Assembly (NCBI GenBank): GCA_043745195.1
Contig: JAYTTF010000067.1
Span: 1-64,000, forward strand
Direction of reading: 5' to 3'
DNA from: JANXSF01 sp043745195
GTDB taxonomy: Bacteria; Acidobacteriota; Terriglobia; Bryobacterales; Bryobacteraceae
DNA: 64,000 nt
A program made the position numbers and the translations under genes. Each line of letters starts with the position of its first letter. The stretch's first letter is position 1. Under the pieces are notes generated by a model. It saw only the letters and a list, made by a program, of their open reading frames with translations, was not told where the DNA came from and did no database searches. Shown here one piece after another: positions 1-8,879 of this stretch.

Positions 1-285
1 AAACAATTGGACTTGCCCTCATAGGATCAGCGCAATAGCGTCACCCAAATGGTGAGACTGAAGTGCGTAAAAAAGGTCGCCAAAGGGGACACGGTACCCT
101 GATCTTCGAGAAGTCAACTGCCGTTTCCAGGTTTATTGGTGCAAGCGAGTATCGCAAGCAGATACGCATTTGGAGAAGACTCTCCATGAACTTTCATTTT
201 ACCAATACGTGGAAAATCCATTGGTGATGAGATTTCAGGCACAGGTGTCGGGCTCATCTAAAGTCGCCTCACGGATGAAGGCGAT
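1..285. other. window edge without a confident gene
   Basis: No reading frame here has a recognisable protein. On the plus strand, bases 3-38 read TIGLALIGSAQ followed by a stop, which could be the last residues of a gene lying mostly outside the window, but this is too short to support. A TTG-initiated frame from 170 runs into the antisense of the next gene and is probably spurious. No clear terminator for the downstream minus-strand operon was found. Confidence 0.4.
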
Positions 286-2490
286 CTACTTCGTGGTATC
301 GGCGCTATCGTCATCAAACAGGTCGCCACGCGCCACACGTTCCCCTTTCAGGAAAACAAGGCTCACTCGTTCCGTTAGGCTGATGTCGTCCAGCGGATTT
401 CCATCAACAATTAGAAACGTGGCTTCGTAGCCGGGTTTGATGAAGCCGATGCGATTGGCAACACCAAGCAAACGGGCAGCGTTGGAAGTGGCGGCTTTCA
501 AGGCCTCAGTAGTGGTTAATCCAGCCTGCACCATTAATTGCAATTCGCGGTGAACGGCCGGTCCGTGGATCAAAGGGACATTGCCGGAATCGGTACCGGT
601 AACAAACATCACTCCTGCGGCGGCGGCTCGCTTGGCGTTGGACATGATCAGTTCCTGGGGAAATGCCGGGCCCTTATTTTCTGTGTTTTTCGCTAAAGCC
701 TTTTTGGTGGCTTCAATCAATCCTCGAGGAGCGCTTTGTTCAAACAGGGTGCGGGCAAGGATATTTAGATTGCCGGAACGGAGGGCGTTTACTGCATCTA
801 CGACGGCAAGAGTTGGAGCAAATGCGACGCCATGTATGGCCATGTCGGCTAGATGAGCATCGCTAATTTTGTCGCGAATGGAACCGTGCTCAATGCCATT
901 GGCACCGACTGCAAGGGCGTCCCCGATATCGGTATCGTCGCCGGTATGAACTACTAGTGGCAAACCATTGGCTTTGGCACCGTCAGCAATGCCGGCGAGC
1001 ACCAGGGTATCCATCCGGTTGAAGTGGAAGCTGCCGCCCCCAGCTTCGAGAATCGCTTTGATTCCGGTGACGCCCATAGGCTTCAGATCGGCTACCATCT
1101 TTGCGGCTTCTTCGCGAGTCTTTGGAAGGCGGATGATGGATGCTTCCACCTGCTTGCGAAATGCGGCTGGAACATTTTTGAAGTATTCCGTGCCGTGCCC
1201 ACCTTCGGTGGTGAACATGGGCCCGGTGTAGAACAACTCTGCGCCAAGCTTTTCACCGCTGTCGGTCAGTTTGGCCAGGTCTTGCATTAGGTCGACGGAA
1301 TCACCCACGCTTTTCACTGCGGTGACGCCGCAATACAAGTACGCAGCCAATTCACGGGCAACGGCTTTTTTCATCTCTTTGGGATCGCTGGCATACTTTT
1401 CAGGAATACCACCAGGGGCGCCCAGGTGAATGTGCGTGTCGATCAAACCAGGAAGAATTGTTTTGCCGTAAGCTTCAATGGGATCGGCTTTGACGGACTT
1501 CGGTTCGGGGCCATCGCCTTCCCATATTTGTTGAATCCTGCCATCTTTGATCAACAATGCGCCTTTCTGAATGACGGTACCATCGCCTTGAAAGATGCGG
1601 GCACCGCGAATGAGGATGGTTCGGCTGCGCCGCAAAGAGCGGGAAAGCTGCTTGTTTTTTGCGATGTTTTCGTGGCTGTAGGTTTGATAGATACCCAAGA
1701 CTAGGAACGGTGCCATGGCTGCAAGCAACCACACTTTTCCGGCGGTCCGAATCTTATCTTCCTTGTCCCAACGGAAGAGCTTTACGGACAAAAATGAAGC
1801 CAGGAAAATGGTGGAGATCATCGCGAGCAAGGCCATCCAGTTTGCGGCGATGGTTTCGTTCTTGATAAGAATCCCTTGCATGCCGTTGTAGAGATGAGAG
1901 GCAGGCAGGAATTGAGCAACCGATTGAAGCCATACCGGCATGGCGTCCATGGGAAATGTGGCTCCGCTTAAGAACAGCATGGGCAGGTAGAGCATTTGAA
2001 TCACAATCTGACTTTCCTGCATGGAGTTCACAACGCTTGCGACGATCATGCCTAAAGCGCGGAACGCCATCACAGCGAATGCGAGAAAAATGAAAAGTGA
2101 AAAAGGGCGCGAAGGCCAGGGCATTCCATAAACGAAGTGGGCAAGGGTGATGATCAATGATGCGGATGGAACGTAGTTCACTAATCCGGTGACCACCGAG
2201 GAAACAACGATGGGGGCTGCGGTGGTGGGCGCCACTTTATAGCGACGTAGAATTCCAGTTTCGCGTTCACTGACGGCACGGATGCCGGCACCGAAAAAAC
2301 CATTCCCAAGCACACCGATGATGAGCACGCTGGAAACCACTTGAACAATGCCACCGCCGATTCCGCTGCCGTAAATTTGGGCGAAGATGAAAAAGAACAT
2401 CAGCGGAAACGCATAGCTGAAAAATAGCGCCATGCGGTCGCGCGAGGTGAGTTTCAGATTGGTGAGAATACTTACAATGTATTTGTTCAT
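286..2490 (-). CDS. ABC-2 permease fused to a metal-dependent amidohydrolase
   Basis: Two complete domains are read in one uninterrupted 734-residue frame. Residues 1-240 form an ABC-2 type permease with about six membrane segments and the typical cytoplasmic motif ERETGILRRYK (76-86). A further hydrophobic segment follows at about 253-270, then a basic linker (280-292). Residues 293-734 are an amidohydrolase of the imidazolonepropionase-like group: a small beta-sandwich start (ILIRGARIF), the metal motif DTHIHLG (HxH at 353-355), a VVHTGDD histidine, IEHGS, and the TGTDSG aspartate near the end. Normal ABC-2 permeases end after the sixth segment with both ends in the cytoplasm; the seventh segment would put the enzyme outside the membrane (inference). 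The start overlaps the upstream ATPase stop by 4 bp (ATGA), so the two are translationally coupled. Substrate unknown. The fusion is seen directly; the division of labour is inferred. Confidence 0.9.
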   Translation of the reverse strand: MNKYIVSILTNLKLTSRDRMALFFSYAFPLMFFFIFAQIYGSGIGGGIVQVVSSVLIIGVLGNGFFGAGIRAVSERETGILRRYKVAPTTAAPIVVSSVVTGLVNYVPSASLIITLAHFVYGMPWPSRPFSLFIFLAFAVMAFRALGMIVASVVNSMQESQIVIQMLYLPMLFLSGATFPMDAMPVWLQSVAQFLPASHLYNGMQGILIKNETIAANWMALLAMISTIFLASFLSVKLFRWDKEDKIRTAGKVWLLAAMAPFLVLGIYQTYSHENIAKNKQLSRSLRRSRTILIRGARIFQGDGTVIQKGALLIKDGRIQQIWEGDGPEPKSVKADPIEAYGKTILPGLIDTHIHLGAPGGIPEKYASDPKEMKKAVARELAAYLYCGVTAVKSVGDSVDLMQDLAKLTDSGEKLGAELFYTGPMFTTEGGHGTEYFKNVPAAFRKQVEASIIRLPKTREEAAKMVADLKPMGVTGIKAILEAGGGSFHFNRMDTLVLAGIADGAKANGLPLVVHTGDDTDIGDALAVGANGIEHGSIRDKISDAHLADMAIHGVAFAPTLAVVDAVNALRSGNLNILARTLFEQSAPRGLIEATKKALAKNTENKGPAFPQELIMSNAKRAAAAGVMFVTGTDSGNVPLIHGPAVHRELQLMVQAGLTTTEALKAATSNAARLLGVANRIGFIKPGYEATFLIVDGNPLDDISLTERVSLVFLKGERVARGDLFDDDSADTTK

Positions 2491-3410
2491 TCGCGTAGCT
2501 TTTTGCCTGTTAGCTGAAGGAAAACGTCTTCCAGTGTTCCGCGCTTCAGGTGGATATCGGCCAATTCCAGGCCCAGTTGATCGATATACTTCACCAGTTC
2601 CACCATGGCCCTGGCAGGTTTTTTGGCAGTCACCACAATGTGTTTGCGATCTTCGCTGATATCGATCCGCTCTGCGGCAATTTCTTTGGGCAGATCACCG
2701 GGGGGAAGCGGTTGTTCGATTTTCACTTCAATAATGGAAGAGCCGAGAGTTGCCGCCATCAGTTCTTTCGGCGAGCCGTGAGCGATGATTTTCCCTTGGT
2801 CGATAATCGCTACGCGGTCGCATAGCCGCTCCGCCTCTTCAATGTAATGAGTGGTGAGGATGATGGAGCGCTTGTCGTCGCGCAATTCTTGAATCAGCCC
2901 GTGAATTTCTAAACGGACTTGGGGGTCAAGGCCGGTGGTTGGTTCATCGAGAAAGATTAATTGCGGATCATTGATCATGGCCAAGGCAAGATGCAGGCGC
3001 TGCTTTTGGCCACCGGAGAGTTGGCTGTAATAGGTATTGCGCTTTTCGCCGAGTTGCAAGCGATCGAGCAACTTGTTTGCGTCAACTGTGCGAGAGTAGA
3101 ACGACGCGAACAGGGTCATCGATTCGGAGAGAGTAATTTTCTCAGGCAAATTTGTAGATTGAAGGCAGACGCCAATACGATCCTTCAAGGCTTTGACATC
3201 GACACCGGGATCATAGCCAAGCACTTTAACGTCACCAGAAGTGCGCGCACGAATGCCTTCCAGAATTTCGACGGTAGTGGTTTTTCCAGCGCCATTGGGG
3301 CCCAGGAGACCAAAGACTTCGCCCGGTTGAACGTCGAAGTCAATGCCGCGAACAGCTTCAAAGGTGCCGTAGGATTTGTGAAGATCACGAACAGAGATGG
3401 CAGGCGTCAT
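2487..3410 (-). CDS. ABC transporter ATP-binding protein (ABC-2 type partner)
   Basis: This is a 307-residue cytoplasmic ATPase. It carries Walker A GPNGAGKT (37-44), a Q-loop glutamine (84), signature LSGGQ (131-135), Walker B LIFLDE (151-156) and the switch histidine (188). The C-terminal 80 residues are the extension common in CcmA/NatA-like ATPases that serve ABC-2 permeases, as in drug or natural-product exporters. Its stop overlaps the start of the permease-amidohydrolase fusion, which should be its membrane partner. It lies 45 bp after the PfpI-like gene, probably in the same operon. The transported substrate cannot be read from the sequence. Confidence 0.93.
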   Translation of the reverse strand: MTPAISVRDLHKSYGTFEAVRGIDFDVQPGEVFGLLGPNGAGKTTTVEILEGIRARTSGDVKVLGYDPGVDVKALKDRIGVCLQSTNLPEKITLSESMTLFASFYSRTVDANKLLDRLQLGEKRNTYYSQLSGGQKQRLHLALAMINDPQLIFLDEPTTGLDPQVRLEIHGLIQELRDDKRSIILTTHYIEEAERLCDRVAIIDQGKIIAHGSPKELMAATLGSSIIEVKIEQPLPPGDLPKEIAAERIDISEDRKHIVVTAKKPARAMVELVKYIDQLGLELADIHLKRGTLEDVFLQLTGKKLRE

Positions 3411-3454
3411 AGTATTGATATGAACTTTGAACGGTTTCGTTCGCTGTCGGCAAA

Positions 3455-3982
3455 TTATTTTTGCGATGCCAAGACGGCGATTGCGGCGCGGCAGAAAGCG
3501 GGCAAGTCTTCGGGCTTGCGGCTGGTGACAAGGTTACGGTCAATGACAACATCCTGATCAGCCCACTCAGCTCCAGCATTGGTGCAATCGTCTTTGATGG
3601 CAAAAAAGGATGTAAGCTTGCGGCCGTTGAGCATGCGCGAAGAACACAAGACCCAGGGTCCGTGGCAGATAGCGGCTACCAATTTTGCTTGGGCATCCAT
3701 GTCGTGGACGAATTGGGTGGCCTTGGGGTGTCGTCGAATGTGATCGGGAGCGAAGCCGCCGGGAACAATTACACCGTCATACTCGGCGGTGTTGGCTTCG
3801 TCGTAGGAGAGCTTGGCGACGCAAGGATAGCCTAGCTTACTGGTATAGGTCTTGCCTTTTTCAGCACCGATGGTGACTACGATTGCACCGGCTTCTTCCA
3901 GGCGGTAAAGCGGATACCAAACTTCCATTTCCTGATAGACGTTGTCCACCAACAGCGCCACGCGTTTGCCCTTAAGTTCCAT
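3455..3982 (-). CDS. PfpI/DJ-1 family protein (class I glutamine amidotransferase fold)
   Basis: This 175-residue cytoplasmic protein has the DJ-1/PfpI fold. The nucleophile elbow is AICHGPW with Cys106 and His107, and the conserved acidic residue Glu18 sits in VYQEMEVW. The oxyanion strand motif VIVPGGFAPD (71-80) is present. Family members act as deglycases, glyoxalases, chaperones or peptidases, and the exact activity cannot be told here. Its length fits a one-domain PfpI protein. It sits 6 bp after the beta-lactamase-like gene and 44 bp before the ABC ATPase on the same strand, so it is probably part of a four-gene operon. Confidence 0.9.
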   Translation of the reverse strand: MELKGKRVALLVDNVYQEMEVWYPLYRLEEAGAIVVTIGAEKGKTYTSKLGYPCVAKLSYDEANTAEYDGVIVPGGFAPDHIRRHPKATQFVHDMDAQAKLVAAICHGPWVLCSSRMLNGRKLTSFFAIKDDCTNAGAEWADQDVVIDRNLVTSRKPEDLPAFCRAAIAVLASQK

Positions 3983-3988
3983 AAGACC

Positions 3989-4867
3989 CTATTGTAGACC
4001 GCGCCCGAACTTATTGGAACGAGCAATCATTTCAAAATGGTGAAATATGATTTTCGTTACCTCTGGTACTGGGCTCTTATCAAGCGCTAGAAAAGTTCCG
4101 GCAACGCTGAGTGCAAAAGGACGCTTGTCCAAATAGACGACACCTGTTTCGCAAAGGACGCCGGTAAGTTGGCCGGGCTTGGCAGCTACGCGGATTGTGG
4201 GTGGGATGGCTGCACGCATATCTGCTTTCACGCGGGACATGATTTCCAGCATCTGGGCGGAGGCGACTTTATCGACAACTTCTCCACGGTAGAGCTTGGC
4301 AGCAAGCGTTGCCATTTCAAGGGGAGTGGAAACGTTTTCTTCATTTCGCGCGGCGGCGGCAACGTCGATCATTTTGCGCTGCAATCGAGTCTGGCGAAGT
4401 TGCAGTGCTTCGGTAGAACGATTGATATTAGCCATGCCCACCAACTGAATCAGTTTGTTGGTTGCGGCGTTGTCACTGGCTTCTATCATGGCGTCTACTA
4501 ATTCGCGGACTGTCATTTTGCCGTTGGACTTGACGGCGGTTTCAAATCGCTCGCTGCTGTCGACAACCTCGGCAAGGGCGATCGGGATGGACTGGTCCAT
4601 TTTCAGTTTGCCTTGGCGGAGATCGCGAAACACTTGGATCATGATGGGAATCTTAATGGAACTGGCTTGGGGGAAAACGGTGTTTCCGTTAATAGAAATG
4701 GTGTGGCCAGTTGTGAGGTCAATGGCTGCAAATCCAAGAACTCCATCCAGCGAAGAAGCAACGGCTTCGATTTGTTTAAGCGTTCTTTTTTCAAGGAGGT
4801 CTTGAACGGAGGATTGACTGAATCCAGAGATAGTAAGAGTTAAAGCGAATAACAGAAGGCGATACAT
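3989..4867 (-). CDS. class A beta-lactamase-like serine hydrolase, secreted
   Basis: Residues 1-18 form a signal peptide ending near GFSQS, so the product is exported. The class A/penicillin-binding motifs are present in order: SSIK with Ser69 and Lys72 (SxxK), SDN at 131-133, an omega-loop EEN at 176-178 and a KPG triad at 229-231 where KTG or KSG is usual. The proline in the third motif is unusual and could lower beta-lactamase activity. The closest general match is the beta-lactamase2 group, which includes true class A enzymes and uncharacterised serine hydrolases. Beta-lactam hydrolysis is possible but not shown. It is the first gene of the minus-strand operon and has a TAAAAT hexamer 6 nt before its ATG, suggesting a leaderless transcript. 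Confidence 0.88.
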   Translation of the reverse strand: MYRLLLFALTLTISGFSQSSVQDLLEKRTLKQIEAVASSLDGVLGFAAIDLTTGHTISINGNTVFPQASSIKIPIMIQVFRDLRQGKLKMDQSIPIALAEVVDSSERFETAVKSNGKMTVRELVDAMIEASDNAATNKLIQLVGMANINRSTEALQLRQTRLQRKMIDVAAAARNEENVSTPLEMATLAAKLYRGEVVDKVASAQMLEIMSRVKADMRAAIPPTIRVAAKPGQLTGVLCETGVVYLDKRPFALSVAGTFLALDKSPVPEVTKIIFHHFEMIARSNKFGRGLQ

Positions 4868-4873
4868 CTGGCC

Positions 4874-4879
4874 ATTTTA
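4874..4879 (-). promoter_or_regulatory. -10-like TAAAAT before the beta-lactamase-like gene
   Basis: On the minus strand TAAAAT ends 6 nt before the ATG at 4867. This places the expected transcript start at or next to the start codon. No Shine-Dalgarno sequence is seen. Confidence 0.5.
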
Positions 4880-4897
4880 GCGCCCATTCCTTTCCGT

Positions 4898-4903
4898 TAC
4901 ACT
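4898..4903 (+). promoter_or_regulatory. -10-like TACACT before the HerA-like gene
   Basis: TACACT ends 9 nt before the ATG at 4913. No Shine-Dalgarno sequence is visible, so a leaderless or very short-leader transcript is expected. It is divergent from the promoter at 4874-4879. Confidence 0.5.
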
Positions 4904-4912
4904 AGTTGATCT

Positions 4913-7294
4913 ATGCAGGATTACGAAAAACTTGGTGTCTTCTATTTGGGGCGAACGGACAAAGGCCCGCTTCTGTACAACTCGAAAGATCTGGTAACGC
5001 ATGCTGTTTGCGTTGGGATGACGGGAAGTGGAAAGACCGGGTTATGCCTGGGTCTATTGGAAGAAGCGGCCATTGACGGCGTGCCTGCGTTGGTGATTGA
5101 CCCAAAGGGTGACTTGTCAAATCTGCTACTGCAATTCCCTGAACTTCGTAGTGAAGATTTTGAGCCGTGGGTTGCGGAAGAAGAGGCTCAGAAGCAGGGA
5201 ATTTCCAAAGAACAGTTTGCAGCGAACACTGCGAAATCCTGGAAGGACGGCTTGGCGAAGTGGGACCAGGATGGGGCGCGCATTCAAAAGCTTAAGGATT
5301 CCGCAGACTTTTCGATTTACACGCCAGGGAGCAATGCGGGACTTTCGGTTTCTGTGTTGCGATCCTTCGATGCACCATCAGAGGCGATAAGAGATGACCG
5401 GGAAGCGTTTCGAGAACAGATTGCTTCCACTTCCACGGCATTGTTAGGACTGCTGCAAATTGATGCCGATCCACTCCAGAGCCGCGAGCATATTCTGATT
5501 TCGAAAATTCTGGAAACTGCTTGGAGCAAGGGGACGAATCTGGATCTGCCAACACTGATTGGACAAATTCAGAAACCGCCGGTGCAACGGATCGGAGTAA
5601 TGGAACTGGATTCGTTCTTCCCTGCGAAGGACCGCTTCGCGCTGGCAGTGCAACTGAATAACCTATTGGCATCCCCAGGATTTGAAGCATGGCTGGAAGG
5701 CGACCCGCTGGACGTGAAGAGCCTGCTGTACACCAACAAAGGCAAGCCACGAATCTCCATTTTTTCGATAGCGCATTTAAGTGATCCGGAAAGAATGTTC
5801 TTTGTGTCGTTGCTTCTGAACCAAACATTAAGTTGGATGCGGACGCAGCCGGGCACATCGAGTTTGCGAGCGATCGTGTACATGGACGAAATTTTTGGAT
5901 ACTTCCCACCGGTTGCAAATCCGCCATCGAAACAGCCTTTGCTTACGCTGCTAAAGCAGGCTCGGGCGTTTGGGGTAGGTATTGTGTTGGCCACGCAGAA
6001 TCCAGTGGATTTGGATTATAAGGGGCTTTCCAACTGTGGCACGTGGTTGATTGGCCGCCTGCAAACAGAGCGCGATAAGGCTCGTTTGGTGGAAGGATTA
6101 GTGGGTGCGGCAACAGCATCGGGAGGCAAGGCTGACCCTGCAGCATTAGATAAACTGCTTTCTTCGTTGGCCAAGCGTGTGTTTCTGATGAACAATGTGC
6201 ACACAGGGCAAATGGAAGTTTTCGAGACGCGCTGGGCACTATCGTATTTAGCTGGGCCAGTGACGAAAGCTCAAATTCGAGTGTTGATGGCAGACCGAAA
6301 AGCCATCGCAAGTGGAACAGAAGAGAAGAGTGGACCGACAAGGGCAGAGGCGATGGCTTCGGCAATTGCCAGCGCGCGGCCTGTGCTGCCGGCGGAAATT
6401 CCGCAGTACTTTGTACCGCACAAGGGATCAACCCCACCGGTGTATCAACCGGTTTTGATGGGGCACTTGCAGGCAAGATATGTAGATGCCAAGGCAAAGA
6501 TAGACTTCAGCGAAGACGTTACCGTTGGCACGCCCGTGACAGCAGATGTGGTTCCAGTGAAATGGGAAGAGGGAAAAGTGCTGGCCTTTGACATTGGGAA
6601 CCTTGAAGCGGAACCGGCAACCGACGCTCAGTTCAAAGAGCTTCCTTCCGTGGCAACGAAGCCGAAAAGCTACGCGGGCTGGAGTAAGGACTTGACGACG
6701 TACATTTGCGCGAACCGTAAACTGGAATTGTACGTTAGTGCGGGTACGGGAAAATTGTCTGAGCCGGGCGAGAGTGAAGGCGATTTCAGAGTTCGCATTT
6801 CGCAGGAATGGCGGGAGCAGCGTGATAAAGCGGTGGAAGATCTACGAACCGACTACGCCGATAAGTTGGCGAAGTTGGACGAGAAAATCCGGCGGGCACA
6901 GGAAGACGTGGAGAAGGAAAAGTCGCAACGAACCTCGCAAGCGTTTTCATCAGTTCTATCAGTTGGGACTTCTTTGTTAGGAGCTTTTCTTGGGAAGAAA
7001 GCGATTAGCATGTCTGAAATGAGCAAGGTGGCAACAGCGGCGAAAGCGGTTGGCAGAACGGTGAAAGAGCAAGGCGACGTGGGACGGGCGGAAGGCGATG
7101 TTGATGCGATGGTGAAGCAGAAGAGCGATTTGGAAGCGTCGATTCAAGCGGAGATCGCAGCGCTGCAAACCAAGTTCGACGTGCAGAAGGAGGAGTTTGA
7201 GACGCTTTCGATTGCTCCGAAGAAAACGAACATTGCAGTGCGATTGCTGGCGTTAGGATGGTCACCGGGACCGCTATCGGACTTCAAAGGTTAG
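4913..7294 (+). CDS. HerA/FtsK-superfamily ATP-binding protein with C-terminal coiled coil
   Basis: This 793-residue protein has Walker A GMTGSGKT (35-42), VIDPKGD (63-69) as in HerA/DUF87 ATPases, Walker B AIVYMDE (321-327) and the sensor-like ATQNP (361-365). The second part (about 625-770) is a charged coiled coil interrupted by a Gly/Ser/Leu-rich hydrophobic stretch (680-697) that resembles a glycine zipper or membrane-interacting hairpin. HerA-type proteins form hexameric DNA pumps. Relatives of this long form occur singly in many genomes without a described role, and no NurA-like nuclease is adjacent. It is transcribed alone and its 3' end overlaps the convergent next gene by 21 bp. Confidence 0.85.
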   Translation: MQDYEKLGVFYLGRTDKGPLLYNSKDLVTHAVCVGMTGSGKTGLCLGLLEEAAIDGVPALVIDPKGDLSNLLLQFPELRSEDFEPWVAEEEAQKQGISKEQFAANTAKSWKDGLAKWDQDGARIQKLKDSADFSIYTPGSNAGLSVSVLRSFDAPSEAIRDDREAFREQIASTSTALLGLLQIDADPLQSREHILISKILETAWSKGTNLDLPTLIGQIQKPPVQRIGVMELDSFFPAKDRFALAVQLNNLLASPGFEAWLEGDPLDVKSLLYTNKGKPRISIFSIAHLSDPERMFFVSLLLNQTLSWMRTQPGTSSLRAIVYMDEIFGYFPPVANPPSKQPLLTLLKQARAFGVGIVLATQNPVDLDYKGLSNCGTWLIGRLQTERDKARLVEGLVGAATASGGKADPAALDKLLSSLAKRVFLMNNVHTGQMEVFETRWALSYLAGPVTKAQIRVLMADRKAIASGTEEKSGPTRAEAMASAIASARPVLPAEIPQYFVPHKGSTPPVYQPVLMGHLQARYVDAKAKIDFSEDVTVGTPVTADVVPVKWEEGKVLAFDIGNLEAEPATDAQFKELPSVATKPKSYAGWSKDLTTYICANRKLELYVSAGTGKLSEPGESEGDFRVRISQEWREQRDKAVEDLRTDYADKLAKLDEKIRRAQEDVEKEKSQRTSQAFSSVLSVGTSLLGAFLGKKAISMSEMSKVATAAKAVGRTVKEQGDVGRAEGDVDAMVKQKSDLEASIQAEIAALQTKFDVQKEEFETLSIAPKKTNIAVRLLALGWSPGPLSDFKG

Positions 7295-7885
7295 CGAAGC
7301 GGAATGGTCAGCGTGGGTTGCGCGAAGCAAGTATCGACCGGGCTTGCTGATGCCAAGAATGCCTTTGCCGCCGGCGTCAGTGTGGCCTGAAGTTGTGGAA
7401 ACCGCGTCGGACAGAAGTTCAAATGGAGCTTGCGCCAAGGGCTTGCGTTGATGGAACAGGTGAAAGGTATTTTCGCCTTTCTTCGGATTTTGGTCTGGGA
7501 CAAGTTCCAAGGTTGTTCCCAATTGGCGTTTGAAATTTTGGTCGGGGACTTCGACAATCACAAGTGCTTTGGCGAAGTCTGTGTGCCGTTGAGATTCAGC
7601 GGCAAGTATTGTGGTGCCGCGCATCTTTAAATTTCCTTCTAAGACAAGCGCATTCCCTTCATACCGCGGATTGAGTAAATTATATGCGGCCTTGGATGTA
7701 TAGATAGCCGAATCGGCCAGGATGGGTTCTTTCGAACTGGTGGGAAATTTCCGCCCATCATGGGCACGGACAATCAGCCGTTCGCCAACCGCCGCCGAGA
7801 AAGAATCGGGCAACAGGTAGAGGTCGCCGGCCAGCAGGGTTATGCCAGCGCAGAACGACCCCAAAAATAATTTCACGGCTTCCAA
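7274..7885 (-). CDS. secreted DUF4198-like beta-sandwich protein
   Basis: This is a 203-residue protein with an N-terminal signal segment (about 1-18), then DLYLLPDSF, a pattern like the HDLWLLP start of DUF4198 proteins. Near the end come an FHLFHQRKPLA strand and GILGISKPGRYLLRA, the usual shape of the DUF4198 / CarboxypepD_reg-like fold. Members lie in the periplasm or outer membrane, and some are linked to metal uptake; no metal ligands are obvious here. It overlaps the TolB-like gene by 13 bp and is the last gene of the methyltransferase operon. Function not known. Confidence 0.7.
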   Translation of the reverse strand: MEAVKLFLGSFCAGITLLAGDLYLLPDSFSAAVGERLIVRAHDGRKFPTSSKEPILADSAIYTSKAAYNLLNPRYEGNALVLEGNLKMRGTTILAAESQRHTDFAKALVIVEVPDQNFKRQLGTTLELVPDQNPKKGENTFHLFHQRKPLAQAPFELLSDAVSTTSGHTDAGGKGILGISKPGRYLLRATHADHSASLTFEVR

Positions 7886-8874
7886 TCGGCTACAAAAAGA
7901 TTGAACTCGTAGCGACTCTTGGTTTGGTAGCTGGAGGAAAAAATAATCTTTTTACCATCGGGGGAGATTTCGGGGAAAGAAGTAAATCCGCCAAAATTGG
8001 TAATTTGTTGAAGGTTATTGCCCTTCGTATCCATCATGTACAATTCAAAATCGCGGCCATCGCAATTGTGTTTGTTGGAAGAAAAGATGATGTGCTTGCC
8101 GTCAGGAGTAAACGTTGGGGCAAAGCTGGCGCAATTGAAATGGGTTAGTTCCCGCACATTCTTGCCATTGGCATCGGAAATCATGATTTCCATTTTCATG
8201 GGGGTGGTGAGATTGTCCTTCAATAGATCTTTGTACTTTTTCACGTTTTCTGCAGATTGGGGATGATTGCCTCTCCAGACAATTTGTTTACCATCGCGAG
8301 AGAACACTGCCCCGCCATCATAGCCGACACTTTTTGTAAGCTGCCTTTTTTTGAGACCGTCGAGGGACATTGTCCACAGATCAAGATCGCCGGAAACCAT
8401 GGAAGTGTAGATAATTCTTTTGGTCTTGAAATTTACAGTTGCTTCAGCGTCGTAGCCGGTGGAGTTCGTCAGCCTCTTGACAATTTCGCCGTTCAGTTTC
8501 GCCACGTAAATATCGTAGGTTGGGGACACTGCCCACACATAACCTTTGCTGCGATCCGCTGGTGCCGGGCATGCTGGACCATCTTCATGAGTAGATGCGT
8601 AGAGGATTTGCTTGTTCCCTGGCAGGAAGTATCCGCAGGTGGTGCGGCCCTTGCCATTCGACACCAAGTGCTGATCAGTGCCGTCGGAGTTCATGACGAA
8701 GATTTGATCGCATTCAAACTTATCGCGAGTGGTTTGAAAAACTATTTTCTTCCCATTCGGAGACCAGTAACCTTCGGCATTCTGACCACCATTGGTTAGC
8801 TGTTTCAAATTAGAAATGTGAGTGCTTTGCGCCCAGGCGCAAATAGTCACGAAGAATAATCCGGTGAAACGCAT
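7873..8874 (-). CDS. TolB-like WD40/PD40 beta-propeller, periplasmic
   Basis: Residues 1-16 are a signal peptide (MRFTGLFFVTICAWAQ). The mature part is made of repeated PD40 units of the type SPDGKKIIFSSS, NGKKIVFQTTR, DGKQIVWRGN and DGKHIIFSSN, giving about six blades. TolB-like propellers of this kind are scaffolds in the periplasm and are numerous in Acidobacteriota. It is not TolB itself, because no Tol-Pal genes are nearby. It starts 5 bp after the methyltransferase gene and overlaps the next gene, so the three are probably co-transcribed. Confidence 0.85.
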   Translation of the reverse strand: MRFTGLFFVTICAWAQSTHISNLKQLTNGGQNAEGYWSPNGKKIVFQTTRDKFECDQIFVMNSDGTDQHLVSNGKGRTTCGYFLPGNKQILYASTHEDGPACPAPADRSKGYVWAVSPTYDIYVAKLNGEIVKRLTNSTGYDAEATVNFKTKRIIYTSMVSGDLDLWTMSLDGLKKRQLTKSVGYDGGAVFSRDGKQIVWRGNHPQSAENVKKYKDLLKDNLTTPMKMEIMISDANGKNVRELTHFNCASFAPTFTPDGKHIIFSSNKHNCDGRDFELYMMDTKGNNLQQITNFGGFTSFPEISPDGKKIIFSSSYQTKSRYEFNLFVADWKP

Positions 8875-8879
8875 CAGTT

